A stretch of DNA of 64,000 nucleotides from Cryptomeria japonica (taxonomy: Eukaryota > Streptophyta > Pinopsida > Cupressales > Cupressaceae). The notes beneath the pieces are model-generated. The model was not told the origin of the DNA, ran no database searches, and worked only from the letters and a program-made list of their open reading frames with translations. The number at the start of each line of letters is the position of its first letter. Position 1 is the stretch's first letter. Location of the stretch: contig NC_081407.1 of the NCBI RefSeq assembly GCF_030272615.1, forward strand, positions 101,539,897 to 101,603,896. The letters are read 5' to 3'. Positions 10,756 through 22,291 of the stretch are shown in pieces. The position numbers and the translations under genes were made by a program.

Positions 10756-12446
10756 TGTAGCATCGTAAATTGTACGCACTTGCTAGGGTGGTACAATTTC
10801 ACACCTAGTTTAGCACCCGCCTTAGTGCATTTTGCATTTTGCATTGCATTTCTCCTTTAGCACTTAATTAATCAAATTAATTAGGTCTAAGGTCCTATTT
10901 CATCATTCTCTACATCATAAAGTTGGGCCCTTTCATTAAAGTATGCCCTTTGCATTTTATTCTTCCAATACATCATTTAACCAAAAACCCTAATTAGGTC
11001 CTATTTTGAACTTGGGGGCTTGATTTCGGGGGTCAAAACATCTCGAAATCACTTGTAACTTCGGGATTCTCTCTAAAATCATCATATCCGATGGCCCTGA
11101 AAATTTGGTGAAAAGTTGTCGGGACCATGGCGCCCGGAGAGGACCATGGCGCCCGGAGTGCACATGGTCCCGGACATTTTTCCCGAAATTTTAGGAGCGC
11201 GATCCAATCATAAAATAAAGCTTAACCCCCAGAAATTGGCGGGATATTCAATCTCTAGGTCGGCCAAAAGTCAAAATTAAGACCTAGGGTTTCATATATA
11301 AGAGCTCTCTTTCTTCATTTGAAAGGATCCGATTTTTGTTTTCAGGAACCTCATATGCAGCGAAAGAGTAGATCTTTGAAGACTTCAACAACATTCAACA
11401 TCCATCTATCAAGCATTCATCAATTTCATTCACCCATTTAGGGCTTGGAAGACATTGAAGAACAATAGGAGATTACCGACTGAAGATTGGCTTGTACTCC
11501 TCCCTTGGGGGTTGGGTATGATTTCATGTTGTTTTCATGTCTTTGCATAAGCTTCAATATATCCTTTATTCATGCTTTAGATCACTTTGCATCTTGATTT
11601 AGAGCATTTACATTATCATTTACAAGCAATTAGGGTTTACTTTCTAGGTTGCTCTAGTTTGCTTTCTTGCATTTTAGGACCTTGCACACACACTAGGTCT
11701 GCACACACAATACATTTTACAATACAACTTGTCTATTCGTGGAGGTGGAAATCACTGAAGCGGGGGTTTGACTAAGGCAAAACCCTATATAGCCGCCCAA
11801 ACACCTTTTCAGATATAAGTGTAGGTTTCGGGACTTGGACGACGCCGCAGGTTGCAGATCTGGAAGAAGCAGACTGAGACCGACCTTCCCACCAAATTTT
11901 AGAGTAAAAGACCAGGATAGGGGCGTGGGGCGCCCTGGTCCTGCCAGGACAGGGGCGCTGGGTGCCCTGGTCCCTGGGATAGGGGCGTTGGGCGCCCTGG
12001 TCCTCCTGACAGACAGCATTTTCAGCATTTTTGACAGCTTTTCTAGAGTGCAAAAACAGTAGTTTCCGGAGCAGTTTCAGGGGCAGAATCAGGACAGTGG
12101 CGCTCGCGCCCCCGTCCCGAACATTTTCAGTCAGATTTTAACTCCGGGTATGCATTTGCATTCTTGTCTTATCCTTGTATTTACAGCTTTCCATTGTTTA
12201 AGTTCAATTCTGCAATCTTGTTATTAGTTCATACTTGCACTTTGGGGTTAGGGATTGAACTTGCATCATTTCATCTTTCAATTGCAACAAAGGAATAGAA
12301 ATCCTAATAGGTATCCCATGGCTCTCTCTTCCACAAGAAGAAGTAGCCAATTGTGTGATACCTCTAGGCTCTTTCGTATTCCACAAATGTGTGATTGAAA
12401 GTGAGATTAGGGCATGTTTGCTTAGTGTCACTTTTTCTCCTACACA
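10756..12446 (+). repeat. 3' LTR of Gypsy-1
   Basis: 1691 bp, equal in length to the 5' LTR and offset from it by 6889 bp throughout. Its TATATAAG box lies at 11295-11302 and its GC-rich tandem units lie at about 11914-12011. It is followed directly by the GGTTG target duplication. Confidence 0.95.
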
Positions 12447-12451
12447 GGTTG

Positions 12452-15400
12452 GAAAAATTTCACTAATGCAAACTAAAGGAAAATCCTATAAACACCATGC
12501 AATAATGTTATAGCATGTAAAGACACTGGTAGATTGCAGAATAAACACCTAATATAAAATATAACTCTAAAATGATCAAATATGGTATAAATAAAGAATA
12601 TTCCAAATACAATCTTGCTTAAGCTCATAAGAGTATATACATTTGTAATATATTATACATAAAGTAGATAGAACAAATAAAGTAAAAAAAAATAAAATTG
12701 TATAAGGTTAACAAGCTCAAAACAACAATTAAATAAAGATAGCTCTACAATAATAAATGCACTTCCCTTGGGCATGTCTATAAGGATATCCTGTCATTAT
12801 CACACTCTAACTTTACACTTTTTCTCACTTTGGATATCATACTCATCTTGCTTCCATAAACATAGGTCTTCACATTCAAACAATATTTACACTTACCCTT
12901 TCATTGTTGCATTCATAAACTACTAAATTGGCCACACCAAATTCTCATCTATCTATCCAAGAAACTTGACCCAAATAAAAAGTTCCCCTAGAAAGTAATG
13001 GAGGTTGATCTTGCAGGAGCATTACCTTAAGTGCTCGTTGATATTATCTACATAAAGAATTTAGGAGGTATATTCATACTATTTATAAAAATTAATCGTA
13101 TGAAGTTTGAAACCCTTGGGATTACCCTTCTCCATCTTCGAAGAAGAAATTACCTGTCCCAATATTGAAGAATAGTAGAGAAGAGGTTGGACGTATAGAA
13201 GGAGTTCCCAAACATCGCTAAGTAGGAGAAGTGGGTCTACATTGTCTTGAGCCAACTCCATGATGAATTCTTATACACAAACAAGCACCACATGATCACC
13301 AAGGAAGTAATCCAACAAGTCACCAAACTTTGGGCACAAGAAGAGGTATCATCGAAGAAGGCCATTAAAATAAAGATGTTTCAAAGCTCATTAGAGCTAC
13401 ATACAATGGAAGAATCTTGGATGTGACCAAAATAACAAATCTAATTATCAAATATGCAATAATTGGAACAACATACAAAATTTATTACGTCAACTGGGAG
13501 GGTTCTACAAAGGCCACCACTATGAATGTCTCATATTAGATGGTGATTCAAGGAAAAAATATTGATCTTTGGAAGGTCCCATTCCAAGTGTTATTGGATA
13601 ATGTAGCATGTAAAAAATAATTTTGTATGATATGGTTCAAAAATATAAAGATAGTATTTTTTTCCTAGTAGATAAAGACCATGATGTAGACTATAGAATC
13701 GCAAACCTCATAAATACCCCAATTACCTTATAAGGTAATTGATGCAAAGATCAAGTTATATGCATCTAATCTATTAAGCCTCTTTATCAACCCTAAAGCA
13801 AACATATTCCCCCTATATTGAGAATTCAGTTGATTCAATAAAGAAGAGCAAGATCGAAGAATATATGGAGAAGTCCAAAGATAAATTCCATGAAAAATGG
13901 AGATTTGTTAAGAGAGAATTGGATAAATAAAGTGAATCCATCCCTAGGAGATTTGGAAGACCTTAGGTAGGCACATCCTCTGTAGAGTCTACTTAAGGGA
14001 AAGTAGCCAGTTAAGAAAGATGACACTTCCCAATACACCTCCGTGAAACAAAAATAAAGAGATAGAAGGATGCAAGATGTGTAATGCTTTTGTGTTCCAT
14101 ATATGGTGTGTTATGTATGTTCTTATTATTATGTTAAGTAGTCAATCTCTTATATAGATGGGACTCCCTATCCCCTTAATATGATTAAGTCCATGGAAAA
14201 AATTACAACACTAATAAAGTCATGGTGGTTTCAAACTTCAGCCTTCATTACTCATTTTTCTTGCTAACAAGGACTGGACAACAAAATTAGTAAGCGCAAA
14301 ACTATTGATCACAAACTTATTCAGAGTTTTGAGACTCATAAAGGAATTGTAAGATCAAAAGAGAGTTGTATATAGTTTTTATGTCTCCCTTATATTTTTA
14401 AAGAAATTATTTGAAAGTTATAGTATGAACAATTTCTTTAAGAGTAATATTTTCAGAGGTTCATATATTCCAATGATTATTTATCTCAAACATCTTGTTT
14501 CATATTACCATAATTTCCAATAAACCTTTTTTTTTTTTTCTAATCTTATGCATGATGCTTAGTAAAACTAATCCATTCATATTAAGATGATGTCTACTAA
14601 CTTTAAACATGAAAAAATATTAATAAAAAATATAATTTTTATTTAAATAACTAATTATTTTGAAATAGAAATTTTTTTATTTCATATGTAAATACTATTG
14701 AGATATTTCATGAGATTAAAGTATTTAAATATGTTATTTTTGTTGCACATAAGATTTTGATATTAGAAGGAACAAAACATGAGTGCTGGCCCTTTACACT
14801 AACAACCCGTAGACATTATTAACAACTTAAAACACACTTAAACATATCAAAAAACAACTTATAAATCTTTAAAAAATACTTATAGTGATAAAAGTCTTTA
14901 GCAAAAATAATAAAAATCCTAAAAAACTAAAGCCAACCAATTAGTGGCTATTTGAGCACATTGATCCAATCTTCAATGAGGGTATGCAAACAAGATTTCT
15001 CACTCAAAACATTTTCACACCACGCTCGAAAATTTTCCACATTTTCACACCACGCTCGGAGATTTCTCATTCAAAAGATTAATTTGAATGGAATCTGTTT
15101 GTGGAGTCTTTTCTGAAAAATTTGTAGAAGTAATTGAATGATTGTTTTCTGACATTGAAGGGTGTTCAATGTATTAATCATGTTTGACAATTAATCATCA
15201 TTTCTTTTTGGAATACTACACGTTGTAGTAGTTGGTCAAACACGAAAAGAAATATGGATGTCTTCTTTTCGGATAGCTCTTGGAGATAAGAAATTTGACA
15301 GCCCTTAAAGAACATAAATTGCACATTTCTTTATTTTTATTTGGACAATTTTTGAATAATAAAAATTTGAAAGTAATTTTACATTTATATTTATTACAGT

Positions 15401-16077
15401 TTTCAAGTGTTTAGATTAATAATTAGAAGTGATATAAATGTTCTTTATTATATTTATATATATATTTATTTATATATTTATTTATTTATATATATGTTTT
15501 TGTGTTATTAATTAAAAGAAAAATTCAATCAGACAAATATTTTTCATGTATCACTTTAGATATAAATATCTATATCTCACTACTTGTCAATATGTTCTTT
15601 TAGTTCTTTATTTCAATTTTGCTTACATATGCCAAAAACTTCTAGCAATCTTCTCTAACACTACATACAATATCTTTAATATCTCTATATAGAATTTATG
15701 TCCAATCATATAATTCTAATTTAGAATTAATAAAAGTATCTAAATTGTTATGAACATAGAATAATTCACTCAAACTATTCAAACAATTACACAAGCAGAA
15801 TACAATAAATCATTACTGCTAACTCCCTAGGGTATCTCAACGCCATTACTTAATCTACCTACATAAGCAATAAGCATTTACTTTCATCCAAATCAATACC
15901 TCATAATCTTAATCATTATACACACATAGGTGCATCATAGCAATACCTAACACTCATGATATGCAACTTACTTAATCTTTCATTTAATATGAGATTCTAT
16001 CTTTCAATGCATAGCTTCTTACATCACATGGGTTGCAGGTTGGAGATGTATTCCTCTTTTTATATTTTGTTTTACGG
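12452..16077. other. gene-free stretch holding an old repeat copy
   Basis: No intact gene. From about 13320 to 15740 the sequence is a diverged direct copy of blocks at 60600-62170 and 63190-63840. Fragmented frames in it resemble the small ORF at 61133 of the other copy. The last 300 bp before 16078 hold nothing recognised. Confidence 0.6.
13320..15740 (+). repeat. old dispersed repeat, copy 1
   Basis: It shares long blocks with 60600-63840: for example 'accatgatgtagactatagaa' corresponds to the second copy near 61130, and 'tcatataattctaa' at 15706 matches 63778. Many stops and indels separate the copies. Copy 2 carries about 0.8 kb more AT-rich sequence. The peptide remnants (around 13690-13930) parallel the 82-residue frame in copy 2 but are broken. 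The family is not recognised. Confidence 0.7.
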
Positions 16078-16121
16078 AAATAAATATTTTATTTATTTAA
16101 TTATCTTTAGCCTAATTCTTC

Positions 16122-16304
16122 TATTAATTAAATAAATCCTTATTTATTTAATTAATTCATTTATCCTCTTCTAGCTTTATTTCTCATTTAAATAAATTCA
16201 TTTATTTATTTAAATTATCCTTTTCTTAAATTAAATAAATATCTTATTTATTTAATTAATCTCACTTCTTCTATTAATTAAATAAATCTTTATTTATTTA
16301 ATTA
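16122..16304. repeat. array of AT-rich hairpins in the Gypsy-2 LTR
   Basis: Four successive inverted repeats with arms of the type ATTAAATAAAT/ATTTATTTAAT and short loops lie at about 16122-16153, 16185-16215, 16229-16259 and 16273-16304. A fifth is present at the start of the 3' LTR copy (about 26512-26545), but its left arm is lost here. Confidence 0.8.
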
Positions 16305-16464
16305 ATTCATTAGCCTTTTCCATCCATGACACATGTCATTCATCTCTTAATTCATACACTACCTACCCTCTTATTATTTTATTATTTTCTTTACCTACCC
16401 TCTAATCATAGCCGACCTCTTTTACACCTCTCAATCTTATCCCTCCATTTCTTATAGTGTCTTC

Positions 16465-16472
16465 TATATAAG
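16465..16472 (+). promoter_or_regulatory. TATA box of the Gypsy-2 LTR
   Basis: TATATAAG followed by GAGATGCTTCC. The same box lies at 26900-26907 in the 3' LTR. Confidence 0.55.
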
Positions 16473-16877
16473 GAGATGCTTCCTTCATTATCAAACCCTC
16501 AACTATGCATCCTGACTAATCAATCTATGCATCCTAATCAATTGATTACACTCACTATGCATTCAACCCCAACTACGCTTTCGAACTTGCATATGCAATC
16601 AAGCCTACTTGCAACCACATTTTCGTTCTTTGTTGAGCTCTTATGCACATAAAATTTGAGAGAAAATATATCAAGCAAGATCAATGGAGATAGGAAGAAT
16701 GGAGATTCAAACCCTATTGAACATGTGATGGTATAATGTTTCTGATTTCATTTAATTTGCATTGGCTTAGGTAATCTGTATATGTTATGGTGGATCTTTG
16801 TTGTTGTTAGGCTAGGGTTTTGTGGTTGAGTCCATTTAGTCTTTCAATATTGTTGTTATCCATTTTCACCATAAACA

Positions 16878-16898
16878 TTTTGGCACGCTCGATGGGAC
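16878..16898 (+). promoter_or_regulatory. primer-binding-site region of Gypsy-2
   Basis: TTTTGGCACGCTCGATGGGA follows the LTR end. This is the usual Gypsy arrangement, with TGG a few bases after the terminal CA. The corresponding sequence at 27313 is slightly different (TTTTGGCAGCCCAATGGGA). Confidence 0.6.
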
Positions 16899-19435
16899 AT
16901 GGATTTTTGTTAGATCTATGTTTTTTATAGATTTTTCTAACCCTATATTGCTGTTTTGTAAAACAATGTGGAGAATAACCTTGTGGAGCTAGGGTTTTGA
17001 ACACAAAATCAAGATCTTGGAGATATTTGATCATATCTCACAAATGGCTTGGAAATTCTACACCAAATGTTTTTAACAAGTTGAAGACAGTATCAAGAGC
17101 TCACAAAGAAAAATTCAGATCTATTGGAGCATATTTTAATTTTCTATGAATTTTTTATGAAATTTCATAAAAAATTAATTTTGAGAGCAAATGAGTGAAT
17201 TTTTCAGATTTTCTTACATTTTTGGAAATCTCTCATAATTATACACAAGATATTTTCTTTTTGATTTTAATTTTGGTGCAAAATATTTCCCTAAAAATTG
17301 GATCTTTAAAAATTAGGGTTTTTTCTTATCTTGATCAGATCTCACAAATGGATTTTCATTTTGGCATAAAATATTTTGTATAGGTCAGGACAAGTATCAG
17401 AAGGATTCAGTAAAAATTTCAGATTTTTTGGATCAAATTTTCAATTTATATGAATTTTTTATGATTTTTCATAAAAAAGTAATATTGAGAGAAAATTAGC
17501 GAATTTTTTAGATTTTCTTACATTTTTGGAAATTTCTCAAAATTATACATAGGATTTGTTCTTTGTGATTTTAAATTTGATGCAAAATCATTCCTCAAAA
17601 ATCGGATCTTTGAAAATTAGGGTTTTTCATTATTTTACTCATATCTCACAAATTGCTTGGAGTTGTTGCATAAATATTTTTATGAAGGTTTGCAAGACCA
17701 TCAGGGCTCTCCAGTAAAAATTTCAAATTTTTTGGATTGATTTTGCATTTTATATGAATTTTTTATGATTTTTCATAAAAAATTAATTTTTGGAGCAAAT
17801 TAGCAAATTTTTTGGATTTTCTTACATTTCTGGAAATCTATTAAAATTTTATAGGTGTTATTTTTTATGATGAATCAAATCTTTGAATTGGTCAACAAAA
17901 TGCATTGTTGAAGGCCCCTATTTCACAAAGTCTTTTGGATCTAAAATTTACCTAACTTGTGTGCTTGCAGGAAGGGGTGATCATTTGAAACAATCCAAAC
18001 TACTAACAAATCTTTTTTGTAGGACCTTGACAAGGGTTTTTGATCTTCATTGTGTGCCTTGTTCTCATAGACTAGCAAACACTTCAATTGGTGCACTAAA
18101 ATTGAACCATTGTCTTTTGTGTCTTGAGCAATAGGCTCTTTTTGTTTCATCTTTAGAGGGCCTGTCTCCCCATGTGGTCATTAGGACTACTAGTGAGGAG
18201 AGAACGACCCAAGTGGTAGCAAAAGAAAATCCATCTTCTTCCAAACCACTATAAACAACTGTATTCATGGTGAAAACTATGGATAACGTGTGCTGATTAG
18301 TTCATACCGACACTATGTCTCCCCATAAACCCGTTTGATCAAATTTATTTGATCAGTTGTAGGACGTAACCCCTACCGCCTGGGAGCGTTCTGTATTTAC
18401 AAAGCTAAAAGTGCCGCATGTATGGCCACATGAGCGGATGCCCTTACTAGCACCTTTTTGTTTTAGAAGCCAAAATCCTTCTAATTGTTGGGGCAGGAGG
18501 TCGGACCTCTGGTAGCGGCCCACACACATATAGTTCTTAGTTGAGATACAAAGTTCACCATGAAGAGTTTTTGTGGGGATTGATGCTTGGCTTCCCAAGA
18601 AGTGAGTGCTGAGGGTGGAGCCAGTGGGGTCGAGCATCTAAGTATCCGCTTTGAATAGCGTAGCCTAGGGGGAAACTCCATTTGGGATCAACAACTATTG
18701 TCTTGGCAAGCCATAAGAATTGTGCTTGACTTATTTTGAACAATCAAACATTAAAGACCAAACAACAAAACATTGTGTCTTTTTTGTCTTCAAGTGTATG
18801 CAAATTTTTTTTACATCAAACAACACATTTTTCTTTGAGTCATTTTGAGTCTAGACACTTGCAAACATTGAGTCTTCATCAACATTGTGTCCTCTTGTCA
18901 TGGAAATACAGTCAAAATTTCAGATTTGGTCACAACAACAACTTCACAAATTGGAAAAATTTTACAGTCCAACAAACAAGAGCAATCAGTTTCAGAATTC
19001 TTGAGCTTCCTAAGCTATCTCTTCAGGTTTTCATCTAGCATTCAACCTATCTTTGGGTCTCACAAAGTCCATCATTGCTTTACACCTTACATTACATTCA
19101 CATCTGTCTAAACTTGAGTCAAAATATCACTTGCTTGTCCTCATCATACTTTGTCAACACACTACATACAACAACATTTTGCTAAGTGGTCCCTCATCAA
19201 GGTCTATCACCTTTGGGTCTCATTTGGTCTTACTTAGAGTCAAGGTCAACTTACCTCATCAAGAGAAACTATCCTCTCTTTGGAAATCACACCTACTCTA
19301 CTACATACATACTTAGTCTTACACTTTGGACATTGCAAGTAAACCTCAGATTCATTTACATTCCATCCAACTCTTGGTCTTCCATACTCTTTCCATATTC
19401 ATCTAGTCTCACACATCTTGGTCAATACCTAGTTC
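16899..19435 (+). other. Gypsy-2 untranslated leader
   Basis: A 2.5-kb leader before gag. It includes three ~305-bp tandem units at 17029-17880. Small frames of 60-95 codons (for example 17883-18134 plus, 18353-18637 minus) also exist in the duplicate leader, but the copies are so alike that this says nothing about selection. The stretch 18300-18720 is less AT-rich. Confidence 0.6.
17029..17880 (+). repeat. three ~305-bp tandem repeats in the Gypsy-2 leader
   Basis: The phrase 'atctcacaaat(g/t)g' recurs at about 17035, 17338 and 17643, and each unit continues through 'ttcataaaaaattaatttt' and 'cttacatttttggaaat'. The same three units recur at about 27460-28310 in the duplicated leader. Confidence 0.85.
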
Positions 19436-21669
19436 ATGGTTGAAACCCGTTCCCAAAAATCTAGGAGAGAAGCTAAAGAGGCTCAAGAGTCCACAAACAT
19501 GAGTGCCTATGAGTATGACAATGATGTCTTTTTCAATTTTGATCATACTACATTACTTGACATGGATGCCTATAGAAACATTCCAAATGTTGAGAACATG
19601 GACACTACAAACAACAATGATACACACAATGACAATATGGACAACTTCTCCATAAATTCAATAGAAGTGGAAGACACCATTATGAATCCCCATTTCAATC
19701 GATTGGTTGAGGAAATAATGAGGAGAGATAGACAATACTTTTTACAAGTGATGGCACAAAGTGGAGCCAAAATCCCTCATGATTTCGACATGTCTCAAAT
19801 AATGGAAAATCAACCTTTGCAACAAACTCACTCCAACATGGACCAAAGGAGGCCTAATAGTGGAGGAATAGAGGACCACATATGGTGCCTGAATCACCAT
19901 CATCTTTGTTTCAAAAACCTAAGGTCCCATACACACAAGGTCAAGCATATGATACTCACCTTCGCAAACCATTATGGAAGTCTTATACAGAAAAATATGC
20001 TCAATCACATACCAATGCTAAGGATCAACCACCAAAGCAATTGGATATTCAAAGGCATGCTCAAAATTTGGACACAAGGAAACCCCGTGTCAAATTTGGG
20101 GACAACACACTAGAACAAACTCATGACATGCCTATAGAGTATGGTATACATGGACAAAGCATATATTTCGTTCCTCAACATGACTCTATACCAAGTGGTC
20201 CATATACGCAACATCATTATAGACCTCCTCCAAATGAAAATGTGTATGATCAATATCATCCATATATGCAACATGCTCCTCCTCCAATTGGTGCCTCAAG
20301 CATGGGGTATGGTCCGAGAGGTCGATCTCCACCTAAGAGCAATTTGGAGTAACAAATCAGGGACTTACAAAAGAAAATGGGGACATAAATACACCGAAGC
20401 CAACATACACAATGAGAGACATATATCCTTATCCATTTGAATCCATTTCCTACCCTCTTTGTGACACCTAAGTTTGATAAGTATAGAGGAAAAGGAGATC
20501 CTAAGGCACATATAAGACAATTTTTCATAGCTTGCATTGAGATAGCAGCAGAAGAGACATATTTGATGAGATTATTCCCACAAAGCTTAGGTGATCAAGC
20601 TATGGAATGGTTCTCTCAACTCCCACCTAGAATTAAGTCATGGGGTGACTTAGCAAAGGCATTTATCCAACATTTCTCCTACAACATAGAGACAGACATA
20701 TCACTCACTACTTTGTGCAACACCAAGCAAAGGGATGGAGAGTCTTTTTCATCATTTTTACAAAGATGGAGGAATCTAGCCAGTAGATGCTCTTGTGAAA
20801 TTCCACAAAAACAAATGGTAGAGATATTCACCCATAATGTTAACAAAGACATTGGTTATGACTTAAGAAAAGCTTGCTTGTCCACTTTCAAGGATGTCAT
20901 TGAAAAAGGCTTAGCAACAGAAAAGGTCCTAATTGAACAAGGAGTCATTAAGATATTCAAAGAAAACAAAGATTACTTTAAAGGAAAAGACAAGCCAAGA
21001 TTTTGGAATAAAAACAAGAACACAGTCAATGATGGTGTTGTGGATGCCAATATAGTGCGACCCAAAATCATTTTCTTTGGATCAAGCTCTACAAACAATC
21101 AAGTAAATACTCAAACAACTTCAAAATCATGAAGGAAGTACACCCCATTGGGAGAACCACTTGAGTCTATTTTCAAAAAGATAGTGGCAAACAAAGTAAT
21201 CACTATTCCAGATTTTCCTCCATATGAACCAAAGGTTAAACCAAATTGGTGGAATGATGATGAGTATTGTGAATTTCATAAGAGAAAAGGTCATAAGATA
21301 GGAAATTGTCATCGATTGAAGAACATCATACAAGATCTCATTGATAGAGGTGGCATTGAGATTGAAGGACACTCATCCAATCAAGAACATGAGATGTTTA
21401 AGGAACCATTCCCAAAACATGATAAGGGAAAAGCTAAAGCCACAGATGACCAAACCAGCTATACTAGAGCATCTTATAACTATGATTCAACTGTCAATCA
21501 CATTTCAATGGACGATTATGTCTCTACCATTATCATCAAGGACAAATCGCCTGAGAATTCTACCCATAGACCTAAGATTGTCCTAAAAGCTACAGATCTA
21601 CTTCCGAACCTACCTCTGAATGTAGTGTTACAACTCATCGAGGTAAATTCACTTTGCAAGGTGCTCTAG
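19436..21669 (+). pseudogene. Gypsy-2 gag (capsid and nucleocapsid) with frameshifts
   Basis: The start at 19436 gives MVETRSQKSRREAKEAQ, a typical Gypsy gag start. The frame shifts near 19870 and continues in another frame to 20352 (stop TAA, fitting CAA). It is disturbed again until about 20437, then runs in one frame to 21669 with one TGA at 21130 (fitting CGA). The part from 20437 to 21050 is a clear Retrotrans_gag-type capsid domain: FDKYRGKGDPKAHIRQF, then WFSQLPPRIKSW, then the R-x-G-E-S-F motif region and FLQRWRNLA. Positions 21262-21330 encode a CEFHKRKGHKIGNCHRLK knuckle-like motif. It would have formed the virus-like particle; in this state it cannot. Confidence 0.85.
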
Positions 21670-21853
21670 CTGAAACACCACTTCCTCATCAACCAAACCT
21701 AAGTATGACCTTGTAGAACAGTTAGGGAAGACACCCGCGCTCATCTCCATCCTTGAGATCTTATGCATATCCCCCGCACATAAAGCCATTCTTGACAAAA
21801 TCTTGAGAGACACTATTGTTCGTACTTATCTAAATGTGGACTAGTTTCAAGCC

Positions 21854-22246
21854 ATGGTGGGATACCTTTCCATTCCACACTCCCTTACATTCACTGAAGC
21901 TGATGATGCCTTCGTAAGTCAGCCACATAATGCACCTTTACACATTGAAGCCTTCATACACAAACATCGAGCAAAGCAAGTCCTGATAGATGGAGGAGCA
22001 GGTCTAAACATTTGCACATTGAGCACTATTAAACAATTGGGATATTCAGATAAAGTTGTGAATTCTACAAACAAAATTACCATCAAGGCATATGATGATG
22101 AAGAGTGTTCATCTAAGGGCACAGTCACCTTACCTTTTAGAGTTGGGCCAGTTACAAAGGATGTGGTTTGTCAAGTCCTAGACCTAGATCTCACATATAA
22201 CATACTCTTGGGAGACCCATGGATTCATGAAATGAGTGCAGCATGA
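21854..22246 (+). pseudogene. Gypsy-2 aspartic protease domain
   Basis: It carries VLIDGGAGLNICTL as the active-site region, a hydrophobic core segment GTVTLPFRVGPV, and the closing motif ILLGDPWIHEM typical of Gypsy proteases in plants. The D-G-G active site departs from the D-S/T-G norm, but such forms occur in this branch as far as I know. A stop (TGA) comes directly after the domain, and the reading then continues in neighbouring frames. It lies 180 bp after the gag frame and shares its broken state. In Gypsy-1 the equivalent domain is at about 7790-8060. Confidence 0.8.
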
Positions 22247-22291
22247 TCTACATATCATCGATGCCTCAAGTTTCCACACAATGGAGTTGAA

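Larger units (their letters stand above)
3862..12451 (+). mobile_element. Gypsy-1: complete, non-autonomous LTR retrotransposon (Tat/Ogre-like protease)
   Basis: Two direct repeats of exactly 1691 bp (3867-5557 and 10756-12446) begin TGTAG and end TACACA. They are flanked by the 5-bp duplication GGTTG at 3862-3866 and 12447-12451. The LTRs differ at roughly 30 sites with no net length change, so the insertion is fairly young. Between them lies one long broken reading frame (gag-like region, protease, G-patch) at 5903-9079, then about 1.7 kb without a gene, then a polypurine tract. No reverse transcriptase, RNase H or integrase is present, so the element could only have moved with proteins from a relative. 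Lineage is inferred from the protease and G-patch wording, which resembles Tat/Ogre elements. Confidence 0.93.
16078..16877 (+). repeat. 5' LTR of Gypsy-2 (5' edge altered)
   Basis: It matches 26518-27312 closely and ends ATAAACA. The first ~35 bp of the other LTR (TGTAGACACC...) are replaced here by unrelated sequence that happens to start TGTATTCC near 16046. A TATATAAG box lies at 16465-16472. Confidence 0.85.

Noticed and set aside
17883-18134. 83-codon frame in the Gypsy-2 leader, present in both leader copies
   Set aside because: The leaders are recent duplicates, so shared openness is not evidence of selection; no domain is visible.
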